A stretch of 64,000 bases of DNA from Leifsonia sp. ALI-44-B (lineage in GTDB: Bacteria; Actinomycetota; Actinomycetes; Actinomycetales; Microbacteriaceae), in the NCBI RefSeq assembly GCF_001984125.1, contig NZ_MTQL01000007.1, forward strand, positions 372,001-436,000, read 5' to 3'. Below are positions 26,694 through 36,047 of this stretch, in pieces; the stretch's first letter is position 1, and each line of letters opens with the position of its first letter. The position numbers and the translations under genes are program-made. The notes under the pieces were generated by a model. The model saw only the letters and a list, made by a program, of their open reading frames with translations. It searched no databases and was not told the origin of the DNA.

Positions 26694-27993
26694 GGCTGAT
26701 GAGGGCGGCGGCCATCACGTAGAAGGCGGGGGCGAACTTGTTGCCCGTCGAGGCGATGAGGAAGGTGGCGAAGTAGGGCGTGATGCCGCCGAAGACGGCC
26801 ACCGACATGTTGTAGGCGATCGACATGCTGCCGTAGCGGATGCGGGTGGGGAAGAGTTCGGCCATGGCGGCGCTGGCGGCACCGTCGAACGCGGCCATGA
26901 AGACACCCAGGATGACCATAGCCCCGGCGGCGGCCCAGAAGTTGCCGGCGTTCATGAGCATGAGCGTGGGGTAGGTGAGCACGAGGAAGCCCAGGCATCC
27001 GGCGATCATGACCGGTTTGCGGCCGATCTTGTCACTGAGCAGACCCATGAAAGGAACGAGCGTGGCGATGGCGAGCAGGCCCACGACGGTGGCGCCGTAG
27101 CTGAGGGTCTTGCTGTAGCCCAGGTCGGTTTGCAGGTAGGACGGCATGAAGGTCTGCAGAATCCAGTGACCAACAGCCTTGAGCACCACGAAGCCGACGC
27201 AGAACAGCAGCGCGCGCCACGACGTGCGGAACGAGTCGCGCAGCGGAGAGGCGGACACCTCGCCGGCGGCCTTCACGGCCTGGAATTCGGGGGTGTCCTC
27301 GAGCTTGTTCCGCAGGTAGAGGCCCACGAGGCCGAGCGGCAACGCCAGCAGGAAGAGCACGCGCCATCCCCAGTCGGTGAGGGCCTCTTCGCCGAGCGTC
27401 GTGGTGAACAGCAGCACCAGGCCGGCGCTCACGACGAAGGCCGCGAAGCCGAAGACGTCGATGAAGCTCGTGACGAAGCCGCGGCGGTTGGAGGGCGCGT
27501 ATTCGGCGAGCAACGTGGTCGCGCCCGAGCTCTCGCCACCGGCCGCGAAGCCCTGCACGAGCCGCACGATCACGAGCAAGAACGGCGCCCATAGCCCCAC
27601 CATGTCGAAGGTGGGCAGCAGACCCATCACCACCGTGGCGCCCGAGGTGACGAGGATGACGGTGGCGAGCGTGGTCTTGCGGCCGAGCCGGTCGCCGATC
27701 GAGCCCCAGAAGAGGCCACCGAGGGGCCGCATGACGAAGCCGGCGCCGAAGACGGCGAAGGCCGAGAGGAGGGCGGCCTGCGTGTTGCCCTGCTGGAAGA
27801 ACTGCACGCTGATGACGGTGGCGAGGGTGCCGTAGAGGCCGAAGTCGAACCACTCGACGAAGTGCCCGGCGCCCGCGGCGCCGATGACCTTGCGCATGCG
27901 CCGGCGGCGTTCCGCATCGTCTAACGGGGTCAGGCTCGTGCGGGCGGCGGCCTCGTCGAGGCCGGCCTGCGGCTGGTTCACTGTCTCGCTCAT
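26641..27993 (-). CDS. MFS transporter, metabolite:H+ symporter (MHS) family
   Basis: 450 residues and about 12 membrane helices. GHFVEWFDFGLYG at the first helix, GSIGDRLGRKTTL and RLVQGFAAGGE are the signature segments of MHS transporters such as ProP, ShiA and KgtP, which take up organic acids or zwitterions. Substrate unknown. Divergent from the FAD oxidoreductase gene across a promoter with repeated motifs, so the two may share a regulator and pathway. Confidence 0.88.
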   Translation of the reverse strand: MSETVNQPQAGLDEAAARTSLTPLDDAERRRRMRKVIGAAGAGHFVEWFDFGLYGTLATVISVQFFQQGNTQAALLSAFAVFGAGFVMRPLGGLFWGSIGDRLGRKTTLATVILVTSGATVVMGLLPTFDMVGLWAPFLLVIVRLVQGFAAGGESSGATTLLAEYAPSNRRGFVTSFIDVFGFAAFVVSAGLVLLFTTTLGEEALTDWGWRVLFLLALPLGLVGLYLRNKLEDTPEFQAVKAAGEVSASPLRDSFRTSWRALLFCVGFVVLKAVGHWILQTFMPSYLQTDLGYSKTLSYGATVVGLLAIATLVPFMGLLSDKIGRKPVMIAGCLGFLVLTYPTLMLMNAGNFWAAAGAMVILGVFMAAFDGAASAAMAELFPTRIRYGSMSIAYNMSVAVFGGITPYFATFLIASTGNKFAPAFYVMAAALISLIVVLRARETAKAPLPS

Positions 27994-28052
27994 CGGGAAT
28001 CCTCACGTCATTGTTGAAGCTGGCGACGATCAACATACCACCAAGCGATCGT

Positions 28053-28089
28053 TTAATCCCACTGAGCGGAAAGTTAATCCCATTCAGTG
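28053..28089 (+). promoter_or_regulatory. direct and inverted repeats in the divergent symporter/oxidoreductase promoter
   Basis: TTAATCCCACTGAG (28053-28066) and TTAATCCCATTCAG (28074-28087) are direct repeats 21 bases apart, two helical turns. CACTGA (28060-28065) and TCAGTG (28084-28089) form an inverted pair. Likely operator, possibly for the IclR protein encoded after the oxidoreductase. Confidence 0.6.
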
Positions 28090-28131
28090 ATAGTTTGGGC
28101 TCGTCATCCCCGGTCAAAGGAGCCCAGCCCC

Positions 28132-30486
28132 ATGCAGAGTCGAACAGAGTCCAGCGATGTCGTCGTCATCGGCGGAGGCCTCGCCGGCGTCTCAGCCGCC
28201 GTTGCCGCCGCCCGACTCGGTTCGCGCGTCTCGCTCATAACCAATCGTCCCGTGCTGGGCGGCAACTCGTCGAGCGAGATCCGCGTGTGGGTGGTCGGCG
28301 CCACCGCGCACGGCCATCAGCGATTCGCGCGCGAAACCGGCATCATGGGCGAGCTCTTCCTCGAGAACCAATACCGCAACGCCGAGGGCAACCCCTACTA
28401 CTGGGATCAAACGGTGCTCGACCTCGTGCGCGCCGAACCCAACATCCGCCTGCATCTCAATACGGATGTCCGCACCACTGTCATGCGCGACGCCACGCCC
28501 GACGCCTCAGCCGATGCTGCCCCCGCCATCGAAGCCGTCGTCGGCTGGACCATGGGCAGCGAGATCGAGACGCGCTTCGAGGCCCCGATCTTCATCGACT
28601 GCACGGGCGACGGCCTGATCGGCGCCCAAGCCGGCGCCACCTACCGCATCGGCCGCGAGGCGCGCTCGGAATACAACGAGCCATGGGCACCCCTCGAGGC
28701 CGACGACGAACTCCTCGGCAGCTCCATCTTCTTCTACACGAAGGATGCGGGCCGCCCCGAGCGTTTCGTGCCGCCGAGCATCGCCATCGACATCGCCCGG
28801 ACCCCCATCCTGGCCAACCGCATCATCCGCACGGGCGACAACGGCTGCAACTACTGGTGGATCGAATGGGGCGGCGAACTCGACACCGTCGGCGACAACG
28901 AACGCATCCGCGACGAGCTCTGGGGCGTCGTCTTCGGCATCTGGAACCACATCAAGAACTCGGGCGAATTCGACGCCGACACGCTCACGCTCGAATGGGT
29001 CGGTGCCATCCCGGGCAAGCGCGAATACCGCCGTTTCGTGGGCGATCACACGCTCACCCAGCACGACATCCTCGACCAGGTGCGCTTCGACGACGCCGTC
29101 GCGTTCGGCGGCTGGTCGATCGACCTGCACCCCGTCGAGGGCGTCTATGCCGACAAACCGGGGGCCCAGCAGCGTTTCAGCGACGGCACCTACGACATCC
29201 CGTTCCGCAGCCTCTACTCGCGGGATGTCTCGAATCTGCTGTTCGCCGGGCGCAACATCTCGGCCTCGCACGTGGCCTTCGGGTCGACGCGCGTCATGGC
29301 CACGTGCAGCACGCAGGGTCAGGCGGTCGGAACCGCCGCGGCCCTCGCCGCGCGCCTTGGCGTGACCCCGCGTGAGCTCGGTTCGCGGCACCTCGACGTC
29401 TTGCAGGGCACGCTCCTGCGGGAAGACGCACCCGTCATCGGCGTGCGGGCTGATGATCCGGAGGACCTGGTTCGGGGCGCGACGCTCACTGCATCGAGCA
29501 CCCTGACCCACCTGTCGACGGTGCCGCACGCGGGGTCAGCCCATACCGACACCGGCAGCGCCACCGCCACACTCCCCCTCGACCGCGACGTGGCGCTCGT
29601 CATCCCGGTCGAGCCCCGCCTCGACGACATCACCTTCCGCGCCGACGCGAGCGCCGACACCACCGTGACGGTCGAGCTCTGGGGCACGGGCAAAGCGCAG
29701 AACTACGCCCCCATCGTGCCGCTCGACACCCGCACGGTCGCCGTGACGGCGGGCCGCGGCATCCCGATCACCGCTCGTTTCGACTGGTTGCCCGACGAAC
29801 CTCAGAATGCCGTCATCGTCGTGCGCGCCAACCCCGACCTCGCGCTGCACCTGGCCGAGGAGCGCCCCTATGGCGTGCTGGCCCTCACCGCCAAGCACGC
29901 CTCGGACGAGTCGCTCGACGACCACATCCCCGAAGAGGGCGACCAGCCCGTCACCGACTGGACGGCCCGGATGCTGCGCCGCCGCAGCTTCGTCGCGACC
30001 GTGTCGCCCGCGACCACCGCCTACGCCCCCGCCCACCTCTCGGACGGCCTGCAGCGCCCCTTCGGCGGACCCCACCTCTGGTCGTCGGCCCCGCTCGACC
30101 CGTCCCGCGACCTCGCCGCCTACCCGGAAATCGTCGAGGCGGCGTGGCCCGAACCCGTGACCATCCGTTCGGTGCGCATCGTGTTCAACGACGACGTCGA
30201 CGAGGATCTGGTGAACCTGCACCACCACCGCACGGAGTTCGAGGTCATCCCCGAACTGGTGTCCGACTACGCCGTCGAGGCGCGCACCGCGACGGGCGAA
30301 TGGATGCCGGTGGCCGAGGTCTCGGGCAACCGCCACCGCCACCGCGTGCACGACATCGATGCCGTCACGACCGACGGTCTGCGGCTGGTCGTGCGGGGCA
30401 CCAACGGTTCGCCGTATGTCACGGTCGTCGCGCTGAAGGCGTACTCGGCGCCGAGCGGCCGGGCCGGAGATGCCTGGGTAGGCTGA
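28132..30486 (+). CDS. FAD-dependent oxidoreductase (FAD_oxidored family) with C-terminal beta-sandwich
   Basis: 784 residues. The N terminus has the Rossmann motif VVVIGGGLAGVSAA and GGNSSSEIR, then IDCTGDGLIGA and a final FAD contact AGRNISASHVAFGSTR near residue 390, the pattern of PF12831-type oxidoreductases. Residues about 450-784 form one or two beta-rich domains; the last about 100 (EPVTIRSVRIVFNDD, SGNRHRHRVHDI) resemble an F5/8-type C fold. Substrate unknown. ATG 28132 follows AAAGGAG. Followed by IclR gene, probably co-transcribed. Confidence 0.82.
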   Translation: MQSRTESSDVVVIGGGLAGVSAAVAAARLGSRVSLITNRPVLGGNSSSEIRVWVVGATAHGHQRFARETGIMGELFLENQYRNAEGNPYYWDQTVLDLVRAEPNIRLHLNTDVRTTVMRDATPDASADAAPAIEAVVGWTMGSEIETRFEAPIFIDCTGDGLIGAQAGATYRIGREARSEYNEPWAPLEADDELLGSSIFFYTKDAGRPERFVPPSIAIDIARTPILANRIIRTGDNGCNYWWIEWGGELDTVGDNERIRDELWGVVFGIWNHIKNSGEFDADTLTLEWVGAIPGKREYRRFVGDHTLTQHDILDQVRFDDAVAFGGWSIDLHPVEGVYADKPGAQQRFSDGTYDIPFRSLYSRDVSNLLFAGRNISASHVAFGSTRVMATCSTQGQAVGTAAALAARLGVTPRELGSRHLDVLQGTLLREDAPVIGVRADDPEDLVRGATLTASSTLTHLSTVPHAGSAHTDTGSATATLPLDRDVALVIPVEPRLDDITFRADASADTTVTVELWGTGKAQNYAPIVPLDTRTVAVTAGRGIPITARFDWLPDEPQNAVIVVRANPDLALHLAEERPYGVLALTAKHASDESLDDHIPEEGDQPVTDWTARMLRRRSFVATVSPATTAYAPAHLSDGLQRPFGGPHLWSSAPLDPSRDLAAYPEIVEAAWPEPVTIRSVRIVFNDDVDEDLVNLHHHRTEFEVIPELVSDYAVEARTATGEWMPVAEVSGNRHRHRVHDIDAVTTDGLRLVVRGTNGSPYVTVVALKAYSAPSGRAGDAWVG

Positions 30487-30525
30487 CAGCTGAGTCCCCG
30501 TCCGTCCCGAGCGAAAGAGGTCACC

Positions 30526-31308
30526 GTGCCCGGCGAAATCCAGCAAGGCATCGGCCGCGCCGCCTCGGTGCTCGAGGCTCTCGGTGCGTCGACGAGCGGT
30601 CCGCTGCGGGCATCCGATATCGCCCGCGCGACGGGGCTCGGCGCCTCGACGACCGCCCGGCTGCTCGGCACGCTCGAGGAGCTCGGTTATGTGAGCAAGC
30701 TCGCGGCCGGCCCCGCCTACACGATCGGCCCCGCCATCCTGGCTCTGGCGAGCGCCGGGCTCAACCAGAACGCCGTGCACCGCGAGGCCCGCAGCGCCGC
30801 GCAAGAGCTGGCCCACCGCACGGGTCTCAGCGTCAACGTCGCCGTGCGCGACGGGGCGAGCTCGGTCTACCTCTGCCACTTCGAGGGCTCGCTCGCGCCC
30901 AAGTCGCACACCATGGTCGGGTTGCATCAACCGCTGCACGCCTCGGCGCTCGGCAAATGCCTGCTCTCGGGCCTCGGCGACGACGAGCGCCGCGAGCTGC
31001 TCGGCGACGAACCCTACCCGCGCTACACGAAGAACACGCTGGCCACGTTCGATGCGCTGAACGCCGACCTGGCGCGCATCGCCGAACGCGGCACGGCCCT
31101 CGAAGACCAGGAACTCGCGCTCGGCCGCCTCTGCGTCGCGGCGCCCATCCGCGACGCCACGGGCTCGGTGGTCGCGGCGATCTCCATCTCGGGCCGCCTC
31201 ACCGTGATGAACGACCACGACCTCGACGCCCTGTCCGAGGAACTCGTCGAGGTCGCCGACCGCATCAGCGTCGGACTCGGCATGATCTCGGCCATCCCCG
31301 TTCGCTGA
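30526..31308 (+). CDS. IclR-family transcriptional regulator
   Basis: 260 residues: N-terminal winged HTH (RASDIARATGLGASTTARLL) and C-terminal IclR effector domain (LHASALGKCLLSG, then AAPIRDATGSVVAAISISG). GTG start with AGAGGTC upstream. Sits 39 bases after the oxidoreductase; likely controls that gene and the divergent symporter. Its stop codon lies in a 14-base tandem repeat. Confidence 0.92.
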   Translation: MPGEIQQGIGRAASVLEALGASTSGPLRASDIARATGLGASTTARLLGTLEELGYVSKLAAGPAYTIGPAILALASAGLNQNAVHREARSAAQELAHRTGLSVNVAVRDGASSVYLCHFEGSLAPKSHTMVGLHQPLHASALGKCLLSGLGDDERRELLGDEPYPRYTKNTLATFDALNADLARIAERGTALEDQELALGRLCVAAPIRDATGSVVAAISISGRLTVMNDHDLDALSEELVEVADRISVGLGMISAIPVR

Positions 31309-31340
31309 GGCCCTCTCGCTGAGGTTCTCTCGCTGGGTTA
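31303..31340 (+). repeat. 14-base tandem repeat over the IclR gene end
   Basis: CGCTGAGGCCCTCT, CGCTGAGGTTCTCT and a partial CGCTGGGTTA lie head to tail. The first copy contains the IclR stop codon. It reaches the end of the convergent nagB gene. Confidence 0.6.
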
Positions 31341-32117
31341 CACCAGCTGCCAGTCCGGCTTGTTGTCATAGGTGTAGCGGTAGTAGTCGGCGTGGGCCAG
31401 GCGCGAGGCGGCAGCCTCGTCGACCACGACCGTCACGTGTCCGTGTAATTGCACGGCCGAGCCCGGAACGGAAGCCGTGAGGGGCCCTTCGAGCGCGGCC
31501 GCCAGCGCCTCGGCCTTGGCCTCGCCGAACGCGAGCAGCACGAGGTGGCGCGCCCGCAGGATGGTGCCGAGACCCTGCGTGATGCAGTGGCGGGGCACGT
31601 CGTCGACGCTGTCGAAGAAGCGCGCGTTGTCGCGGCGGGTCTGCTCGGTGAGCGTCTTCACGCGCGTGAGCGACGCAAACGATGAGCCCGGCTCGTTGAA
31701 GCCGATGTGGCCGTCGGTGCCGATGCCCAGGATCTGCAGGTCGACGCCGCCGGCAGCCTCGATGGCGGCCTCGTAGTCGCCGCCCGCGTGCTGGATGGTG
31801 TCGACATCCCCGTTGGGCGTGTGCACGAGCCGCGGGTCGAGGCCGAGCGGTTCGACGACCTCGCGCGTGATGACCGAACGATACGACTCGGGATGCTCGG
31901 CGGGCAGCCCCACGTACTCGTCGAGGGCGAAGGCGCGCACGCGCGAGAGGTCGAGGCCGGCCGAGCGTGCGGCCAGGGAACGGTAGACGGGCAATGGGGT
32001 CGAGCCCGTCGCTACGCCGAGCACGGCATCCGGTGTGCTCGTGATGAGACGCACGATGGCGTCAGCCACCAGGTCGCCGGCGGCTTCTTTCGTGGGGAGG
32101 ATGACGACTTCGGCCAT
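31338..32117 (-). CDS. nagB: glucosamine-6-phosphate deaminase
   Basis: 259 residues, close to the usual 266. GVATGSTPLPVY binds phosphate, ALDEYVGL carries the catalytic Asp, and GIGTDGHIGFNEPGSSF holds the catalytic His and Glu. It converts glucosamine-6-phosphate to fructose-6-phosphate and ammonia, linking amino sugars to glycolysis. ATG 32117 chosen for AAAGGCAC upstream; Met at 32156 is less likely. Follows the CutC-ROK gene after 44 bases on the same strand, so probably the same operon. Confidence 0.93.
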   Translation of the reverse strand: MAEVVILPTKEAAGDLVADAIVRLITSTPDAVLGVATGSTPLPVYRSLAARSAGLDLSRVRAFALDEYVGLPAEHPESYRSVITREVVEPLGLDPRLVHTPNGDVDTIQHAGGDYEAAIEAAGGVDLQILGIGTDGHIGFNEPGSSFASLTRVKTLTEQTRRDNARFFDSVDDVPRHCITQGLGTILRARHLVLLAFGEAKAEALAAALEGPLTASVPGSAVQLHGHVTVVVDEAAASRLAHADYYRYTYDNKPDWQLV

Positions 32118-32161
32118 GTCACGTGCCTTTCGATACGGGGATGATGTGGGGTGCACGCCGC

Positions 32162-34027
32162 TCAGGCGCGGGGCCCGGCGGGCAAAACGTCGGCCACGAG
32201 GTCGGCGGATGCGTCAGCGCGAGTGTCGGCCGGCATTTCTGCCAAGACGTCGGCGGTCGTCCAGCGGTCGACGACCTCGCCGTGGCCGCTGGCGCGGAAC
32301 GCGAGGACCGCGGCGCCGATGCGGCCGCCCGCTGTGCCCAGTTCGGAGACGCGGATCTCGGGGGCCTCCCGCCACACGAGCGACTGCGCGAGTTCGGCAC
32401 GCAACGGGTCGAGCAGCAGGCCGCCGGCGCGCGATACTCCGCCGGCGAGCACGATGACGGCCGGGTCGATGAGCAGCGTGACCGATTTGAGGCCCAGCGC
32501 GAGCGCGTGCACACCGTCGGCCCACACGCGGTCGGCGACCGGGTCATGCCCGAGGCGCGCCGAGATGGCGGCGGCGTCGAGGCCCGGCTCTCCCCCGGCG
32601 GCGGCGTAGCGGCGCGCGATTCCGGCGCCCGACAGATAGACCTCGAGACATCCGTGTTGGCCGCACGTGCACGGTTCGCCGTCGGGGATGGCGGGGATGT
32701 GCCCGAGTTCGCCGGCCGTGGTGACCGCGCCGACGACCGGATGCCCGCCACTCAAGATCGAGGCCGCGACCCCCGTGCCGATGGCCACGAGCACCGAGTT
32801 GGCCACACCCTTCGAGGCGCCGAAGAGGCTCTCGGCGAGCCCGCTCGACCGCACGTCGTGGCCGATCTCGACGGGCACGCCCAGTTCGGCCGAGAGGATG
32901 GGGCCGAGGGGAACGTCGGTCCAGTCGAGCGTCGAGGCGTAGCGCACGATGCCGTTCTCGGCCTCGACCATGCCGGGCGTGACGACGCCGATGCCGACCA
33001 CGTGATGCCCCGACTGTTCGGTGTGGGCGCGCAAACCCTGCAGCAGCTCGATGATGCGGGCGATGGACTCGTCACCGGTAGCGCCGACGCCCACGGAGCG
33101 CGACGCGATGGTGCGGCCCGAGGCATCCACGATGGCGCCCTTGAGGTTCGTGCCGCCGATGTCGACGGCGATGACGACGGATGCGTCGGAGAGAAAGGCT
33201 GATGCCGGGTCCACAGCCGCAGCCGCAGCCGCAGCCGCAGCGGCCGACTCCGAGGCGGGCGCGGACGACGACGGTGCAAGCGAGGAGTCCTCGAGTGCCG
33301 CAAACAATTCGCGCACGACGTCGGGATCGGTCCGCAGCGTCCCGTCCCCGCGAGGCGAAGCGGTCTGCGCGCGCAGGTGCACCTCGGTCGCCCCCGTCGC
33401 GTCGAGGATTTCTCGCACATTGGCGGGGCGCACCGATCCGCCGACGAGCACGGTCGGGGCTGCGGGCTCCGCGCGCGACCAGCGCACGAGTTCAGCCAGC
33501 ACGTCGACACCCTGCAGCGCGGGATGCGGCCCACCCGAGGTCAGCACGCGCTCGACACCGGCCGCGGCCAACACGTCATAGGCGGCCAGCAGATCGGATG
33601 TCGCATCGAAGGCTTTGTGAAAAGTGACGGGCAGCGGCGCGGCGGCGTCGATCAGGCGGCGGAGCGCGACGGCATCCACCTCGCCCCCGGCCGTCAGAGC
33701 GCCGACGACGACGCCGACGGGAGTGCGCGCGCCGGCTGCGGCAGCCGCGATGGCCCGCAGATCGCGGCACATGACGTCGACCTCGGCCCCGCTATAGACG
33801 AAGTCGCCCCCGCGCGGCCGCACGATGATCTGCACGCCGACGCGTTTAACGGCGTCGAGCACCGCCAGGATCGTGCCCATGCTCGGCGTCGTGCCGCCCT
33901 CGAGCAGGTCGGCGCACAACTCGATTCGGTCGGCGCCCTCACGGTCGGCGACGAGCGCACCGTCGAGGTCGTCGACACACAGCTCCACGAGCACGCGGTT
34001 CGTCTGCGCAGAATCGGATGCGCTCAC
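32162..34027 (-). CDS. CutC-ROK fusion protein: CutC TIM barrel joined to a ROK sugar kinase
   Basis: 621 residues in one frame. About 10-235 is a CutC-family barrel (VELCVDDLDGAL, ADRIELCADLLEGG, TFHKAFD, RVLTSGG). About 243-270 is a flexible Ser/Ala linker with a run of ten alanines. About 272-595 is a complete ROK domain: DIGGTNLKGA, IGTGVAA, GHIPAI and zinc motif CTCGQHGCLE. No HTH, so kinase rather than repressor. Kinase role on glucosamine, GlcNAc or ManNAc is inferred from nagB next door. CutC proteins are called copper-homeostasis proteins, but that role is disputed; fusion to a sugar kinase suggests sugar chemistry. Start overlaps asparaginase stop by four bases. Confidence 0.85.
   Translation of the reverse strand: MSASDSAQTNRVLVELCVDDLDGALVADREGADRIELCADLLEGGTTPSMGTILAVLDAVKRVGVQIIVRPRGGDFVYSGAEVDVMCRDLRAIAAAAAGARTPVGVVVGALTAGGEVDAVALRRLIDAAAPLPVTFHKAFDATSDLLAAYDVLAAAGVERVLTSGGPHPALQGVDVLAELVRWSRAEPAAPTVLVGGSVRPANVREILDATGATEVHLRAQTASPRGDGTLRTDPDVVRELFAALEDSSLAPSSSAPASESAAAAAAAAAAVDPASAFLSDASVVIAVDIGGTNLKGAIVDASGRTIASRSVGVGATGDESIARIIELLQGLRAHTEQSGHHVVGIGVVTPGMVEAENGIVRYASTLDWTDVPLGPILSAELGVPVEIGHDVRSSGLAESLFGASKGVANSVLVAIGTGVAASILSGGHPVVGAVTTAGELGHIPAIPDGEPCTCGQHGCLEVYLSGAGIARRYAAAGGEPGLDAAAISARLGHDPVADRVWADGVHALALGLKSVTLLIDPAVIVLAGGVSRAGGLLLDPLRAELAQSLVWREAPEIRVSELGTAGGRIGAAVLAFRASGHGEVVDRWTTADVLAEMPADTRADASADLVADVLPAGPRA
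33215..33241 (-). repeat. hexanucleotide repeat coding the poly-Ala linker of CutC-ROK
   Basis: Four and a half units of AGCCGC (coding strand GCGGCT) encode alternating Ala codons between the two domains. Perfect units suggest slippage; length changes in threes of bases would only alter linker length. Confidence 0.8.
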
Positions 34028-35058
34028 TGCACGTCACCGCGCGCGGCGATCCAGGCGGTCACATCGGCACCGGCCGCGATCTCGCCGACGGGCACGCCGC
34101 CGCCCAGGACCGGCAGGTCGACGAGCGAACCGGCGGCCGCGACATCCACGCCCAGCGCGCCCAGCACCTCGAGCGCGAGCAGGGTCGTCGCGCGGGGGTT
34201 GCCGTCGACGATCTTCATGGCGACCGCCTGACCCGTGGCCGCGGCCATGCCGATGACGCCCTCGGCGCCACCCTTGGCGAGCACCCCGGGCACGCGCGTC
34301 ATGGTGTCGCTGTTGGCGTGGTTGTCACCGCCCACGAAGAAGGGGTGCGCGCGCATGGCGTCGGCGACGAGGCGCTCGGGGGTTCCCTCGGGTGCCGTCA
34401 CGAGGGCGCGGAACGAGCGCGCCAGACCCTCGACCGTGGTGCTGAAGAGGGGCGCCCCGCATCCGTCGATGGCCGTGTATTCGACGGCAGTGCCCGCCAC
34501 GCGCTCGACCGTCTGCCGCACGAGCTGCTGCAGCGGGTGCTCGGGGTCGAGGTAGGTGGCCGTGTCCCAGCCGTTGGCGGCGCACGCCAGCAGCATGGCG
34601 GCGTGTTTGCCCGAACAGTTCATGCGCACGCGCGAACGGGTCTCGCCGTCGCGGATGAGGCGTTCGCGCGTGGGCTCGTCCTCGGGCCAGTCGACGGGGC
34701 AGCCGAGCGCCGATTCGTCGAGACCCGCACGGCCGAGGATGCGGCGCACGGCGTCGACGTGGGCGTCCTCGCCCGTGTGGCTGCCGGCCGCGATCGCCAG
34801 CTCTTCGCCGCTGAGGTCGGCGCCGGCGAGGAGACAGGCAAGGGCCTGCAGGGGTTTCGTGGTGGAGCGTGGCAGCACCTGCGTGGACCCGCGACCGAGG
34901 TCGGCGACCACGGTTCCGTCGGCGTCGAGCGCGACGAGCCAGCCGAAGTGGCGGCTCTCGATGACGCCCGAGCGCACGATGACGGCGAGCTCGGCCAGCT
35001 CGGAGGCGGCGGCGGGCGCGGACGAGGCGTCGAGGTCAGAGGAGGGAAGGGTTGCCAC
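34024..35058 (-). CDS. asparaginase (PF06089 type, asparaginase II)
   Basis: 344 residues, no signal peptide. GSHTGED, RMNCSGKHAAML and AIDGCGAP are the conserved segments of this asparaginase family, unrelated to the classical AnsA/AnsB fold. Hydrolyses asparagine or a substituted asparagine to aspartate. GTG 35058 follows GAAGGAGCAAC; upstream frame is low-quality. Overlaps the CutC-ROK gene by four bases and follows the amino-acid permease genes on the same strand, suggesting import and deamidation of an asparagine-containing compound. Confidence 0.88.
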   Translation of the reverse strand: MATLPSSDLDASSAPAAASELAELAVIVRSGVIESRHFGWLVALDADGTVVADLGRGSTQVLPRSTTKPLQALACLLAGADLSGEELAIAAGSHTGEDAHVDAVRRILGRAGLDESALGCPVDWPEDEPTRERLIRDGETRSRVRMNCSGKHAAMLLACAANGWDTATYLDPEHPLQQLVRQTVERVAGTAVEYTAIDGCGAPLFSTTVEGLARSFRALVTAPEGTPERLVADAMRAHPFFVGGDNHANSDTMTRVPGVLAKGGAEGVIGMAAATGQAVAMKIVDGNPRATTLLALEVLGALGVDVAAAGSLVDLPVLGGGVPVGEIAAGADVTAWIAARGDVQ

Positions 35059-35126
35059 GGTGTTGCTCCTTCGTCGCGGGGGCGACAGTCGATCGGTAGT
35101 ACGTGAGAGAAGAACGGGACGACAGG

Positions 35127-36047
35127 TCAGTCGAGCACGGGCGCGCCCACGATGGGCACGGGCGCCGCGGCATCCGGTTTGCGCAGGCTGCGCTTCGAGG
35201 GTCGCGTGCGCAGGCGGGCGGCGAGCGTCGAGAGCGCGCCGTTGAAGACCAGGTAGATGAGCGTGACGACGACGAACGTCTGAATCAGCAGGTGGTTGAA
35301 CGACGACAGCACCTGGCCGCGATAGAGCAGCTCGGTGAAGGCCACGATGTAGCCGAGCGAGGTGTCTTTCACGAGGCTCACGAGCTGCGTTACAAGCGAG
35401 GGCGTGGCGAACCGCAGCGCCTGCGGCAGCACGACGAGTCGCGAGGTCTGCGCCTCCGACATGCCGAGGCTCAGGCCGGCTTCGCGCTGACCGCGGGGCA
35501 GACCCAGGATGCCGGCGCGGATGATTTCGGCGAACGCGGCCGAGTTGGCCACCGTCAGCGGGATCACGAGCTTCCAGATGAGCGGGAAGTTCAGGCCCAG
35601 CTGCGGCAGGCCGAACAGCATCAGGTAGATGAGCAGCAGCACGGGAACCGTGCGCGCGATCTCGATGTAGCCGGTCGACAGCCAGCGGATGATGCGCACC
35701 CGGCTCAGGCGTCCGAGCGCCAGGAACAAGCCGAGGAACCCTCCGAGAACGGCCACGAGCGCGGCCGCCTGGATCGTTCCCCACAGGCCGACGAGCAGGT
35801 ACTCCCACACGGGCCACGACAGGAACGGCGTCCACTTGTCGGCATCCAGCTGCCCCTTCGAGCCGAACTGGATGAGCCCGGCCACGACGATCCCGATCAG
35901 AATCAGGATGACGACGGCCGACCAGATGCGAATATTGCGGCGGGTCTTGGGCCCGGGCTCGTCGTACAGCGACACCTTCTGCGTCGCGGCACCCTTGCCC
36001 GCGCCAGCACCCGCGCCGGCGCCGGTCGTTTGCGTTGCAGCGCTCAT
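35127..36047 (-). CDS. amino-acid ABC transporter permease (HisM/GlnP type)
   Basis: 306 residues with a Gly/Ala-rich N terminus, about six helices, and the family loop EIIRAGILGLPRGQREAG. Second permease of a polar amino-acid importer. Overlaps the upstream permease by four bases. Cytoplasmic tail after the last helix is basic and Pro-rich. Confidence 0.9.
   Translation of the reverse strand: MSAATQTTGAGAGAGAGKGAATQKVSLYDEPGPKTRRNIRIWSAVVILILIGIVVAGLIQFGSKGQLDADKWTPFLSWPVWEYLLVGLWGTIQAAALVAVLGGFLGLFLALGRLSRVRIIRWLSTGYIEIARTVPVLLLIYLMLFGLPQLGLNFPLIWKLVIPLTVANSAAFAEIIRAGILGLPRGQREAGLSLGMSEAQTSRLVVLPQALRFATPSLVTQLVSLVKDTSLGYIVAFTELLYRGQVLSSFNHLLIQTFVVVTLIYLVFNGALSTLAARLRTRPSKRSLRKPDAAAPVPIVGAPVLD

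Noticed and set aside
32162-34027. ROK half as a transcriptional repressor
   Set aside because: The N terminus is a CutC barrel and there is no winged HTH.
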